Shown: positions 22,081 to 32,385 of the stretch, one piece after another | Numbering within the stretch: position 1 is the first letter of the stretch | Layout of the letters: every line of letters begins with the position of its first letter | Assembly: GCA_009760855.2 (NCBI GenBank) | Contig: WPIO01000323.1 | Coordinates: forward strand, 24,980 to 88,979 | Direction of reading: 5' to 3' | DNA: 64,000 bases | Origin: Cristatella mucedo | Lineage: Eukaryota; Bryozoa; Phylactolaemata; Cristatellidae | Made by a program: the position numbers and the translations under genes | The notes under the pieces: model-generated | Database searches by the model: none | Seen by the model: only the letters and a program-made list of their open reading frames with translations | Told to the model about the DNA's origin: nothing

Positions 22081-23270
22081 GTCAGCTCTCACATCAGCCA
22101 CGATACGAGTCCTTGCCTTAGTGGATTAAACTAGGGCACTTTGTGCAGACCCTGCTCCTAGGCCACCTAGCTCAGGTTAGAATGGAACTTTGTGAAGACG
22201 TGGTTAATAGGCGGACCGACTGATATGCTTGCCTTAGTAGGTTCAACTGGGATATCAAGTTCAAACCTGGCTTCAAGTCCACCTATGGGCGTGTCATCGT
22301 CATCACTTGGTTCCGCCCCCCAGCCGACGCTCCATCCACCGGCCAAGTGCCCTCCTTGTCGGCACGTGACATGTTCCTTGCAGCCAATTCACTTTCTGCC
22401 TGTGCGTTGGCCTGTATGCACGCTATCTACACTCTCCTCTCTTATCACGATGTGCTCCGGAGCTACACGCACGACGGCTACTACATCAGTATGTACGCTT
22501 GCTCGCTTGTGTTGCCCGCATGCGGTACAATACAGCCGTCGTCCACAGCGAAGCACCTCGCTCGTGGGGGCTTCGCTCCGCCATCGTGCTCGAACAAGCC
22601 CCTACTCACCTAGCTCAGGTTAGAATGGATCTTTGTTCAGACTATGCGGTCAGGCTGTGCACTGACCAATTTGCCTCAGTTGATAAAGAGCGAAAGGATG
22701 GCGAGGGGGTGCAGAAGCTAATAGGTTACTAGCGAAAATGATTAAGCCTGAGTACGGACGCCAAGAGGTGGGTCCGACAAAATAGTAGCTTCGCATGAGT
22801 CTAGGAGTTTACAGGAGAGCGAATAAAAGGGAGACAATGGACAGAGCTCGGGGCTGCAGCTTCAGTAGTTAATACAACAGACAACGCTCGAGAGCACGAG
22901 AATTCGAAGCAACGGCAGCAAAGTGCAATTGAGACTGCTCAGTTGTATTCTACCGGCTACTCGGCTACTCGTATCTTAGGGTGTTGTAGTGGTCTGCATT
23001 TGGGGTCGAAACCATCGCTAGCAATCGCAGGCACACGGTAGGTTAATGTACCTGGGCTTCGGAAGTTCGCGTAGGTAACTCCGTGAGTATGGTGGGCACC
23101 GAATAAAGCGGTAGCACCCGCGCGTAACCACAACTGACCGTTCCTCAATAACTTTTCGCTTCCGGCGCTCAGTTGTGATCATGTGTTTTTAACCACAATA
23201 CAGCACTGCATCGCGAAGTCGACCGGTACTGCACCAAGGACGAATGATTGCGTGGTTAAGACGTTTGCAA
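22081..23270 (-). repeat. R1 interspersed repeat, copy 3 (with GC-rich insert)
   Basis: Aligns to R1 copy 1: CGATACGAGTCCTTG near 22,102, CTCAGGTTAGAATGGA at 22,171, GGGGCTGCAGC at about 22,850, CATCGCTAGCAATCGCAGG at about 23,013 and GTGTTTTTAACCACA at about 23,184. Read in sense (minus) it shows two tRNA-like B-boxes: GGTTTCGACCCC (complement of about 23,004-23,015) and TTCGAATTCTCGTG (about 22,895-22,908). A GC-rich insert at 22,235-22,606 interrupts it. Confidence 0.8.
22235..22606. other. GC-rich insert inside R1, flanked by a 23-bp direct repeat
   Basis: The block is notably richer in G+C and CpG than its surroundings. A 23-bp sequence beginning CACCTAGCTCAGGTTAGAA occurs identically at 22,164-22,186 and 22,607-22,629, i.e. 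on both sides. Open frames cross the block (88 and 143 codons on plus) but no domain is recognisable. Confidence 0.6.
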
Positions 23271-25924
23271 TCTGAGGCAATGAGTCTAGCAAGAACTGCA
23301 AATCTACAAAATTTCTCTGCTAGCTAGATTGACGGCCAAAGATTCCGCTGCACGTTCAGCTTGAACAGTGAACCGCCTTATATAATCTTAGCCTCCTCAT
23401 CGCTACTTCCTGATTTCCTGTTGGATCATTTGGTGCTCACCAGCCTCGATGCTGCTCCCGGGTATATTGATATTCGTGGCATATCAGTTTTAGTTATTGA
23501 ATGTGCACATTCGATGGCATTTGCTCTGCTGCCCTTTGAAAAATTGAATCAGAAACTCATGCCTTTTAGCTTTTTGTAGGTGTTTGGTTTTGTTGGCATA
23601 GTAAAAGGTCTGTGACTGCGATAAAAGAGTTTTCCAATATCATACGATCAAGATCAAGGATAATGGATAGAAAAATCCCAAATCTAAACCAGGTGGGGTT
23701 TTTATGTCGTGAATTGTACTATACCGCAGTGAGTGGCAACATCTTTTGCTTAGATTTTAACAGGTATCAGGCGAAGCTTGAGTCGGTGGGCACTTTAGCC
23801 TGTCGGTCGCAAAACACCAGCCTCCAACAGATATACTTGTGTTGTTGAGGGCTTGTGCTTTGCTGATGGAGAGGCTAATAAGCAACATACAAAACGATAC
23901 TGATAACGTTAACGATACGCAATGCTGCCGTCTTCGCATCTTCCATAGTTTTCTTGGTGGTAAATGTCAATTAAGGATTGAGATCCAGTGCTGGTTTGTG
24001 GAAACTGATTAGTCTAAAAGCTTAGTGCTCATCATAGACACGCTTTTCTGCAGTGATTTCTAGCAAATTTTAGCGTCTTACTGCAAAGACGTGAAGACAC
24101 GTGAGCAATGAGTTACAACATGGTGTCACAAACGTTAAGAAATTATTTCACCCATGCTTATGAACAATGTGGCTTTGATATCATTATCTAAGCAATCAAA
24201 AACTCTATAGAACTGGTACATAGCTGCAAGTAGGCAGAGATGATGCCAGATCGAGCCGAAACAGGATAATGTCCAAACGTAACATGGAGCCCATATTCTA
24301 TACCAACTCTAAGCGAAATATTTAGATCGGGCCGGGTCTGAGGTTTACATTTTCAATTTCCAGGTGACAGGTGACACTAGATTTATCTGTATAGTTTGAA
24401 TACTTGGTTTTTAAAAGCTTAGTTGGATAGCTCATTTATCAGTAAAGATAATTTGAATGCAAAAGTTCACACACATGTTCAAGTATGGTTGGTTGCTAAA
24501 AATGTTGTATACGTCAACCTAAAAATGCAGGTGCAAGGGCACCTACTTGCAACTAGATCATATCCGTGACACATCACAGGGAAATTCAATTTGATAATAA
24601 ATTAAAGATCGTGCATATTGGCATACAGGTTCGCAAAGACTTGGCCCCAATGATTAACCAGAAATTCCTACAGCTGGTAAGAGTTACCATCCCTGTCAGG
24701 CTTTTCATTTGCATCCATTCCACGGAGAAGCAGTCTTTGAAGCTTTTGGTTTGGTATATATATAAAAAAAAAACATTGCTCATCAATATCTTATAATGCA
24801 ATGCATAATTAGTGCCTGATTCAGCTACAATGTGAGGGTTGTGGCTAATTATGTACGTTCGTAAATTATCGCCCCTCTCGATATTTTGACGGGACGAAAC
24901 TCCTAGCTGAACCATCTCAGTAATACCAGATAAAGACCAACACGAACCAGATAAATACTAGATAAAGACCAACATGAAAGTCTACGCGTGACATCTCCGA
25001 CGAGTGTTTACGGTCTTTAGTTTTCACATTCAATATTATATCCGACAATAAGGCGCAAGTACCTAAAAATCATAAAGAAAGTGAGCCGTTTGACAGCTTT
25101 ACTAGAGCAATTGAACGAATGAGTCGTTTACCCGCCCAACGTGCTCTGCAGATCCTAGCTTCAAACCAAAAGATCGGTTCGCTGCTTCAGAAATAACGAC
25201 ACTAAGAGTGCCCATCCACGACCGGAGACATTTTGACGTAGACAATGATTTTTCAAGTGCGGGCTGCTTAAACGTAACTGTATCTGGAAGAATGTGATTA
25301 TACATAGACAAATACATACTTGTGCAGCACCTTACAATACCCAGCTATAGCATTACCAGTGTGAATGGCTGACAGAATTGTCTCGTTAATAGGACGGTTT
25401 GATTAACTAAGGATGACTACCTCGTGCAGTGTGCTGTGAAGACTGTTTTACTGATCGAATATAATTTTGAACTTCTTTGAGTATCTTTGTCGTTGAATAA
25501 AGCCTAAAAGCATAAATAAATGATAGAATAGGAATACGTAGCACTGAAAATGCGAACTCTGTCAGTAAAGAGTTAATTTCGGATGATTAAAAGACGCATT
25601 TTCTCAAACACAGAAGACCCTATGTTTTCTCTTAGTTCCTGATTGCAGTTGGCTGTAAGTGATTACATCCCTAAGGAGTCAAACCCATGACCTAGGTGGA
25701 TAGATTTAAGCATTAAAATTTCGAGCTAAATAAATTTCGTATAACGTGACCTAGCGATGGCAATAACCAGTAACATTCCACCAAAGCTGACATCGCAGGG
25801 ATTATCTACCGTACACGGTAGGATAATCTTGCAGGCTTATAACCCGATTCAATTCGCAAGTTGATTATATCAAAATTCAGTTGATTAGCTTATGATTCAC
25901 GGTGTCCACATGGCCTCTGTGAGT
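23271..25924. other. Unassigned AT-rich sequence
   Basis: No known gene or repeat. A short local duplication at about 24,924-24,977 repeats AGATAAAGACCAACA 32 bp apart. Frames up to 109 codons lack recognisable motifs. Confidence 0.4.
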
Positions 25925-26926
25925 TCAGTGACTTTTGAACCTACGACGACTGACAATATGACCATTGGCCTGTACAAACCGGCCTATTCGACAATTGATC
26001 TATATACCATCTGGTCTGCAACTATTGGACCTACAAAAACTGGCCTGCAATAACTGGCATATACGACAATTGATCTATATGTACATTAAAAAAATAATAC
26101 ACAATATTTTTATTTACTAAATTGATACACACAGTCAATAATGAATTCATGACTGACTGAAATTTTTAATATTTATGCAACCGAATTATCAGTAAAACAA
26201 TTTCGTTTCTCCTATAAGTGTCAAAAAACGTTCATTATGCTTTAGATAAATTCGATCCTAATTTTACTGTAACTTCTCAACTAACTATGCGACAAATATG
26301 CAATGGCACGCAGAAAAGTTAGAACATTTGTGCGACTGTAACTTTCAACAGCCTGTCAAACTTTTTCGGAAATCTCACGTTATCTCTTTGCTTGGGCAAC
26401 GAGAACGCCAGTACTGCCTTGCAAAACTAGGCAGTCTGCTTACTTCGGTCAATGAGAAGCCCTTTCAGAAATGCCCACATCGTCGGATGATGGCACTAGA
26501 ACAATGCTTGGACCCAGTAATGCCACACCTCTACTGCATTGATACACCGTCTACTGACGCCCCATACTATATATCGCAATAGCCTTTCCACACTCGGAAA
26601 TTCCGTACTGTATCGCCAACTCCATGATTTATCAATATATTTATGTTCAACAATTACTAAAATCACAAATTATCAATTCTATTCATTCATACTAGTGGAT
26701 ATCCAATCCTCATAATAGTCTTTAATCTAATTTATATGTACATGTATAGCCTAATTTGATCAAATGAAACCGAGCTTCACCAGTTTTACTTGTATTCCCT
26801 ATTTCTGATCGTATAGCCACTTGTCAAAGATCAGTTGTCCTATATAATAATTGTCGTATTGGCCGGTTGGAACAGACCAATTGTCGTATGGCGAGTAGTC
26901 ACAAGTTCAATTGTCGGTACACCCTT
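25925..26926. mobile_element. Putative non-autonomous DNA transposon with long iterated inverted ends
   Basis: The left end (25,928-26,082) and right end (26,835-26,926) are inverted relative to one another. On the left, GACCATTGGCCTGTACAAAC then CGGCCTATTCGACAATTG; on the complement of the right, GACAATTGGTCTGTTCCAAC then CGGCCAATACGACAATT. Each end is made of units of about 30 bp starting AC(A/C)ATTG. CGACAATTGATCTATAT occurs twice on the left, at 25,989 and 26,064. The interior is AT-rich with one 94-codon frame and no transposase motif, so the element would depend on another element's transposase. Confidence 0.65.
26298..26582 (+). other. Unrecognised 94-codon frame inside the TIR element
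   Basis: The only sizeable frame in the element's interior. It contains LLGQRERQYCLAKLGSLL and several Cys/His residues (CDCN, KCPH). No domain is recognised and its length is compatible with chance. It could be captured sequence or noise. Confidence 0.2.
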
Positions 26927-28266
26927 TTGTATCTGACATTTGCACCAGTTTTTAGCAATTGCTAAGGTTTTGTGCCTGGTCAAATTTAGAAGCTAGCAAA
27001 GAATTTAGTAGCAGATGGTCATCATGATTTAGATCCTGATGTTGGACTGCACCTTTGACATGTAAGCGAAATTGAACCTGTAGTCAGGATATGAAAGCTA
27101 TGCACTACGAGCGTGTAGATAATAAAGTCATGCTCGTAGCGTATGGTTTTCGGAAACTGACGAACGTATTAAAGGCAAATTAAAATATTGTGCGAATATG
27201 AATTTTTGAAACTCTGCTAGTTTCTTCCGTGTAAACCTTGACGTTTTTAAGGCAGGACTGGTTTTAGTCTTTCTGAAATTGCGGATTGGGAGTTTAGAAC
27301 CAAGTGAATTTTTTAATAATGAAATATATCGCAGGACGATGAATATTAGACTCGTTTCAAGAGACAACTAAATATCTCCGATGTACAGTTATGGACTTCT
27401 AAGAGCCTTAATTCCTTAAATATCTCTCTAGACCAACAGTCACTTTTGTGAACGAGGAAGGCACCACTTGATGTGAGACGGATCCATGAAATTGAACTTG
27501 TACATTAAAGCTTCAGCTAGAAAGCAGCCTATAGTTGTCATGTGGTCTGTAGACTTTTGACCGATCTTAAAATTAGAGCCTCATTGGCTATAGTAAATGC
27601 AAGCAAGATTGCAGTGTACATGAATGAATTTTATAATAAGCATCAAAGTTTTATTTATAAAAATTCACACTTTTAGTTTTTGGATTTCTTTGTCATTATT
27701 TTCTGGGCTCATGTCTATTGCTTTTTTTCATCTTTTACAGCACGAAATTGCTAAGAAATTAGCGGTTTCCTCTGTAAAATGTTCACTGCCATGTCACCGT
27801 TGTCTTCGGTTACGAGCAGGTTTATATGGATGCAACTTGCACGAGATTTCCTGGATGTTAAACTATTGCTAAACATGGATGCCAGGTCCAGCAGCCAAGC
27901 GGATCACTTTGGAAAACTCTGTATAAGTCAATATAAGTCAGTACTTTGGTATTTACTACTTGCGAAATAAAAGCTCATGCGAAAAAGTCGGGAATATGCT
28001 TTGCCTGTCGTGAATTCTCCCATTTCCACCTGCAAATCTCTTTTGGACCTAATGAGGCTTCTAATTAGTAAAGACGCATTTTGAAGGTTCCAGCAAGATA
28101 TTCCCTCGCCTCAATATAATTTCAATATAACTTTGAGTCTTTGCAAACACCTGCCAAAAACTGGTGGAGGTAGAAAGGCGAAGCACAGTAACTGATTCAA
28201 ATATGCTGCCTCGATGCAAGCCGGCGGGCAGATCGTGTTTGCTACACAGAGCACGAATACCTTAAT
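26927..28266. other. Unassigned AT-rich sequence
   Basis: No gene or repeat recognised; frames up to 82 codons without motifs. Confidence 0.4.
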
Positions 28267-28410
28267 CTGCCTCGCTGGTTTGGCCCAGCAGTTGAGGTGT
28301 TTTTCTCAGACCAAGGCCTGGCCGAAGTTATTGGCTCGAGCCCGTGGCATATTTAGAGCGCCTGAATGACAAAGACCTCTTAGGACATTCAACAAATGAA
28401 TTAAAATTAT
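28267..28410 (+). mobile_element. SINE-D copy (tRNA-derived)
   Basis: CTGGTTTGGCCCAGCAGTTG (A-box region) is followed by GACCAAGGCCTGGCCGAAG and the B-box TTGGCTCGAGCCC, then TAGAGCGCCTGAATGAC and CTCTTAGGACATTCAACAAA, a worn version of the SINE-D/LINE-B 3' hairpin. It aligns along its full length to 40,362-40,505. Confidence 0.8.
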
Positions 28411-29535
28411 AAGGATTTTATATTTACTTCTTAAGTGGAAACTTTAGGTGTCACTTTCATTGCAACGGATTGGCTCAGCATATTTTTTTCAGGTAGCAGC
28501 CACACTGTAAGAATTTGTTCGAGGCTACTGTAGAAAATACCGAATATATCTTGAACTAGTCAATGAAAATGAAAAAGCTAGAGATGCTCTTACATTCTGA
28601 GGAACGTGGACTTGGGTGTTTGCCGACCTAGGTAGTGAGTCACAACTGAGGTTTGTCCCCCATCTAAACTTACGAAGGCACATATCATATAAGCACGAGC
28701 TTTAGCACCAAGAGTCGGTCTCATAAAGTGCTATTGAAGTATGAACGCCGAGGCTGAATAAAGACTCCGATCAAAAGCGAACCATCTAAGTATAGGCATG
28801 GACAGAACCCATATTCGTCATATCATCGAATCAATTCGAGCCCCCAATTAACGTTCTGACCACAGCTTAAATCATTCAATCAAGGTATACAGAAAGTATC
28901 GCGAAACCGCTATTTGGAAAATACAAGGGTGGCACTTGGACTTAATTTTAGTCGTAGATTCGGCAGGTCCGCTGGCAATCAACCGTATAGCTAAAGCACC
29001 CGAGTCAGTGTGCCTTCAATCAACATCACATGCAGTGAAAGCCATGCGTTCCGATGCATCCTTCCAAAACCTGAAACTCATTAATGACTGACATCATGGT
29101 GGTCACTGATTTGACCTGACGGCATTTTTAAGAAATTCAATGCTTACGTTATTATCACTACGTTTGCATTCTCTAACTGGGCGCATTATTAAGAACCAGT
29201 TGAAATAATTCCTTTCCATCATGTTTAAGATGTATGTACACGAAATATAATTTCCCTAGAGTTTCAAACTAATAGTTTAATTATTTAGATCGCATTTATT
29301 TTATAGGTTCAAAAGAGAGCTAGGTTTTTTCTCGACACTACCTACTCTTACAAGAAAACAATCAATAGGTAATTGATTATTTGTTACAGCTGTTGCAGAA
29401 AGCAAACATTATGCGAAGAGCGAATGAGTAGGAAAAAGTGCACGCTTGACAAAATACGGAGTAAGCTTTTGGTATCGTATATTTAAGAATTGCAAGAAAC
29501 ACCGGGAATCACTGCTTCGGAATAGGGACTATATG
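28411..29535. other. Unassigned sequence
   Basis: No gene, RNA gene or repeat recognised. Confidence 0.4.
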
Positions 29536-30040
29536 TAATATAATGAAATATATGAAATTTATCTCCGTCTGTAACTCCTCAAAGCCATAAAGACTACGTG
29601 GGAGTCACAGCCTAAGCGGTTTCGGTACGCATATGGTAGCCAACAGACGTCGTCTTACATAACCAAGAGAAAGTGGGAAGCATAGCCGAGTCAGGAGAGC
29701 AGTTGAGGTAGTGAGTAGCGAGGAAGTATCAGCTGAGGACGGCTGAAAATGATGGACCATTGTTGGCAGTGGATTAGTTGTCGTTGCGTAATAATTGTTA
29801 AAGCGCGTTCCACAGTCTAGGGCCTGCAGAGCTAAGCGCCACATGCTCTTGTAACCAAACACTGCATCCGAGGTACAGAGGCAATGAAGCAGAGTTGTTC
29901 CACAGTCTAGGGCCTGCAGAGCTAAGCGCCACATGCTCTTGTAACCAAACACTGCATCCGAGGTACAGAGGCAATGAAGCAGAGTTGTTCGTAAAATGAT
30001 CGTCAGTTGTGCTTCGTTCACTGGGAATCAGCTGCCGAGA
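29536..30040 (-). mobile_element. LINE-A fragment 5 (3' end with internal duplication)
   Basis: The 3' terminus is recognisable as TTTATCTCCGTCTGTAACTC with a degraded AT-rich tail, then AGCCTAAGCGGTTTCGGTAC and AGTTGAGGTAGTGAGTAGC as in the other copies. Minus-strand coding remnants include SSAGPRLWN. A perfect 90-bp tandem duplication lies at 29,808-29,987. Confidence 0.8.
29808..29987. repeat. Perfect 90-bp tandem duplication
   Basis: The unit starting TTCCACAGTCTAGGGCC at 29,808 repeats without a single difference from 29,898. Ninety bases is a multiple of three, so the minus-strand frame repeats its 30 residues (ALQALDCG ... VFGYKSMWR). The zero divergence inside an otherwise heavily decayed LINE shows that the duplication is recent or an assembly artefact. 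Confidence 0.95.
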
Positions 30041-31164
30041 CAATCGACCAAGAATGCTTAAATAACGAACAGCCTGGTATCTCTTGCCACAGTGGTTCTA
30101 TAATTCCAGAATATTTACCAACTTTTGCCCGCTTCGAGTTGAACCGTTTGGTCTACTTCCTCTTAGCCACAATCTGCTATAAGGTCCAGCTTCCAAAGCA
30201 ACATGTTAGCGGACTACATGCTATCGTCATCACCGTTCACAATTGCTCACGATGACAACGAATCAAATCTACCAGAGTCTTGTTGTTACTGGCCCTTGTT
30301 TCTTGGAGCGAGGGCTTGCTGTTGTTCAGCATACGGCAGACTAATTAAAGGGCGCAGTGAGAGGACGATTAGGTCGGAGCATCAAGGTACAAGAGGAGTT
30401 CGGTACTATGCAGCGGGATCACTTCCGAGCTGGCTCGTGAAAAAGAATCGCCAGGGTCAGGATGGTAGTCACAACCCAGTGCTCTAAAATAGCCACGAGC
30501 CGTAAACGGGTTGGTGGCTAGGAAGTGGCTGATTGTCTTATCTGTCCTTCCTGTTCGCCATAATCTGCCACTACATCGGCCTATCACTCGAACTGGCACT
30601 GCATTGTAATTGTTACATGCGGCACGCTCATCCTGATGAATACCAAAGCAAACTCGTCAAGCGTGATACTGTAGCCGTGTCTATAAGGGTACTGTAGCAC
30701 TATTGGCACGATTGTTGGTAGGCCAAAACGCAGCCTGCTTGGCGTAAGATCCGCCTCTACCGCTAACTATAATTATGAGCCGATGCATACAGACGCAGCC
30801 GGTACCAACCCAAGAAGAAGCTAGTGGCTACTTTGATGACGATAAATGGGTTGCATCTTCAGCTCCATCCAAATATGTGACAGCGAATTGCCCTTTCGGA
30901 TATCCAAGTTTGTTGCAAAAGTGGTCTAACTACTGCTGATCACTTGACGCTAGGGGAGCCTACATAAAGGCACTCTATGACCCAAAAAGCACCAGCCATA
31001 CCCACATGCCGAAGGCTTGGAGAAGTGACACGTGAATGTTTTCTAAAGATCAAAGAACACGAGGAAGAGTTTCATTGCACTTTGGGTATCGTAAGGCTTC
31101 TCAAAATCAATTTCCGACATACAACTGTTCAAAGCATCCGGCAGCATAGACTAGGAAGGCAATA
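30041..31164. other. Unassigned sequence
   Basis: No gene or repeat recognised; frames of 69-94 codons without motifs. Confidence 0.4.
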
Positions 31165-32385
31165 TGATGAGCCGAACGAAGGCTGATTGTGGTAGTGTGG
31201 CGCGAGAGGCGCGATCAGGGGAAAGTGGCGCTGTCTGGCTACAGACAGACACAGCAACCACACCCACTTCCTCTTTTCGGGCCTCGGTGTCACTTTTGCT
31301 GCTTGGCGCTTTTTTCCGTGCCAGGCTAGACCTCCTGCCAGTAGCCGCTGCCAGGGCCAGGTTTGACCCCACGTCGGAGCACCTCTGCCGCAAGGGCTGC
31401 GGTCAGCGTAGTGAGACGCTTACCACACGTCCTGAACAATTGCCCAAGCATGATAGTCGCCATCACAGAACGGCTCGATGCGGTCCTGAACCGGCTCCTG
31501 GAAGCGTTGCCTTGGGCACTGAGGAGACACGCCCGAGTGGACCAGCACCATGAGCTCAACCCGATCCAGCATCGTCGCCCCGACCTTGTCATCGACACGG
31601 GCGCCTACGCGGTAGTGGTCGATGTAGCGGTCCCGGTCAACAATGGCGAGCTTTCGCTGGAGGTGGCTGCCGAAAGGAAGCTCCTCAAATACACCGAGCT
31701 GGTGGATGAGCTTCGCGTCCGAGGACGCCATGTCGAGCACTGCGCCTTCATTGTGGGCTCCCTCAGTGCCTGGCACCCTGAGAACGAGCGGACCCTGGCA
31801 GCCCTCAGGGTGAGCCAGCCCACCGCAGGCTTCTCAGGAAGCTCTGTGTAGCGGCCGCCATTAATGGATCGGCCAGGGTCTGGCTGCGATTTGTGGGTAC
31901 CGCAGACTGCCCACAAGAGGGAGTGCGGCCGTCTCATGAGCCGCCTGCGCCTGGAGACGATGAGGCCTCGCCCATGACGCACTGGACGGACGCCCACCTA
32001 TCTCTGGATCGGAAAGGCATGGAGGAGAGCCCGAGACTACACCATCCGGGATAGCACCCCTCCAGAGTCCAGCCGGCTCGGTAGAGAGTGACATCCGCGC
32101 GAGAGCTCCAGAGAGAGCCAGACAGCCACAGCCAGTAAGGCTCAGTGGCGCCGCCCTACAATGAGCGGCGGCTCAGTACACTGCGGCGCGCCCTCCCGCG
32201 TCGCGCGACCGTGGCCGAGCCTGTGAGGAGGGCTACCCCGATCAGGCTTGGGGTGCCCCAGCAAGCGCGTGCGACACCTGAGGTCCGGCCACCTCCAGAT
32301 TGCGATGCTGGTCCCAACCGAGATGTGTCTCGGAGGACCTAGGCCGATCATGTACCCCAACAGCTGTTAAATAAAAACCATGTGA
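31165..32385 (+). mobile_element. RLE-LINE fragment 2 (GC-rich, 3' part with endonuclease)
   Basis: The 3' part of an R2/NeSL-superclade LINE: the region after the RT thumb, a zinc knuckle, the restriction-like endonuclease, then a GC-rich 3' UTR ending GTACCCCAACAGCTGTTAAA followed by TAAAAACC, which contains an AATAAA-type signal. The terminal TAGGCCGATCATGTACCCC matches TAGGCTGGTCAGGGTACCCC at the end of the 47-50 kb copy. The whole block is strikingly GC- and CpG-rich compared with its flanks, and it holds only one clear frame break. It is therefore the least decayed of the RLE-LINE copies. Confidence 0.85.
31195..31851 (+). pseudogene. RLE-LINE C-terminus: zinc knuckle plus restriction-like endonuclease, one frameshift
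   Basis: In the first frame, SSFRASVSLLLLGAFFRARL then DLLPVAAARARFDP lead into a zinc knuckle CRKGCGQRSETLT. A frameshift near 31,430 moves the continuation HVLNNC into the next frame, so the CCHC ligands are split between frames. The endonuclease follows in an open frame to 31,849: HRRPDLVID with catalytic-type Asp at 31,582-31,584, AVVVDVAVPVNN with Asp at 31,621-31,623, then ERKLLKYTELVDELRVRG, HCAFIVGSLSAWHPEN and a short tail. This PD-x-D ... DV-x-VP ... K-x-x-KY pattern is that of the endonuclease which nicks the insertion target in this LINE group. The active-site residues are intact; the protein as a whole is truncated at the 5' side and broken by the frameshift. Confidence 0.85.

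Noticed and set aside
31861-32360. Open frames on both strands after the endonuclease in the 31-32 kb element
   Set aside because: GC-rich 3' UTR with few stops; no protein motif, and the element's terminal motif follows.
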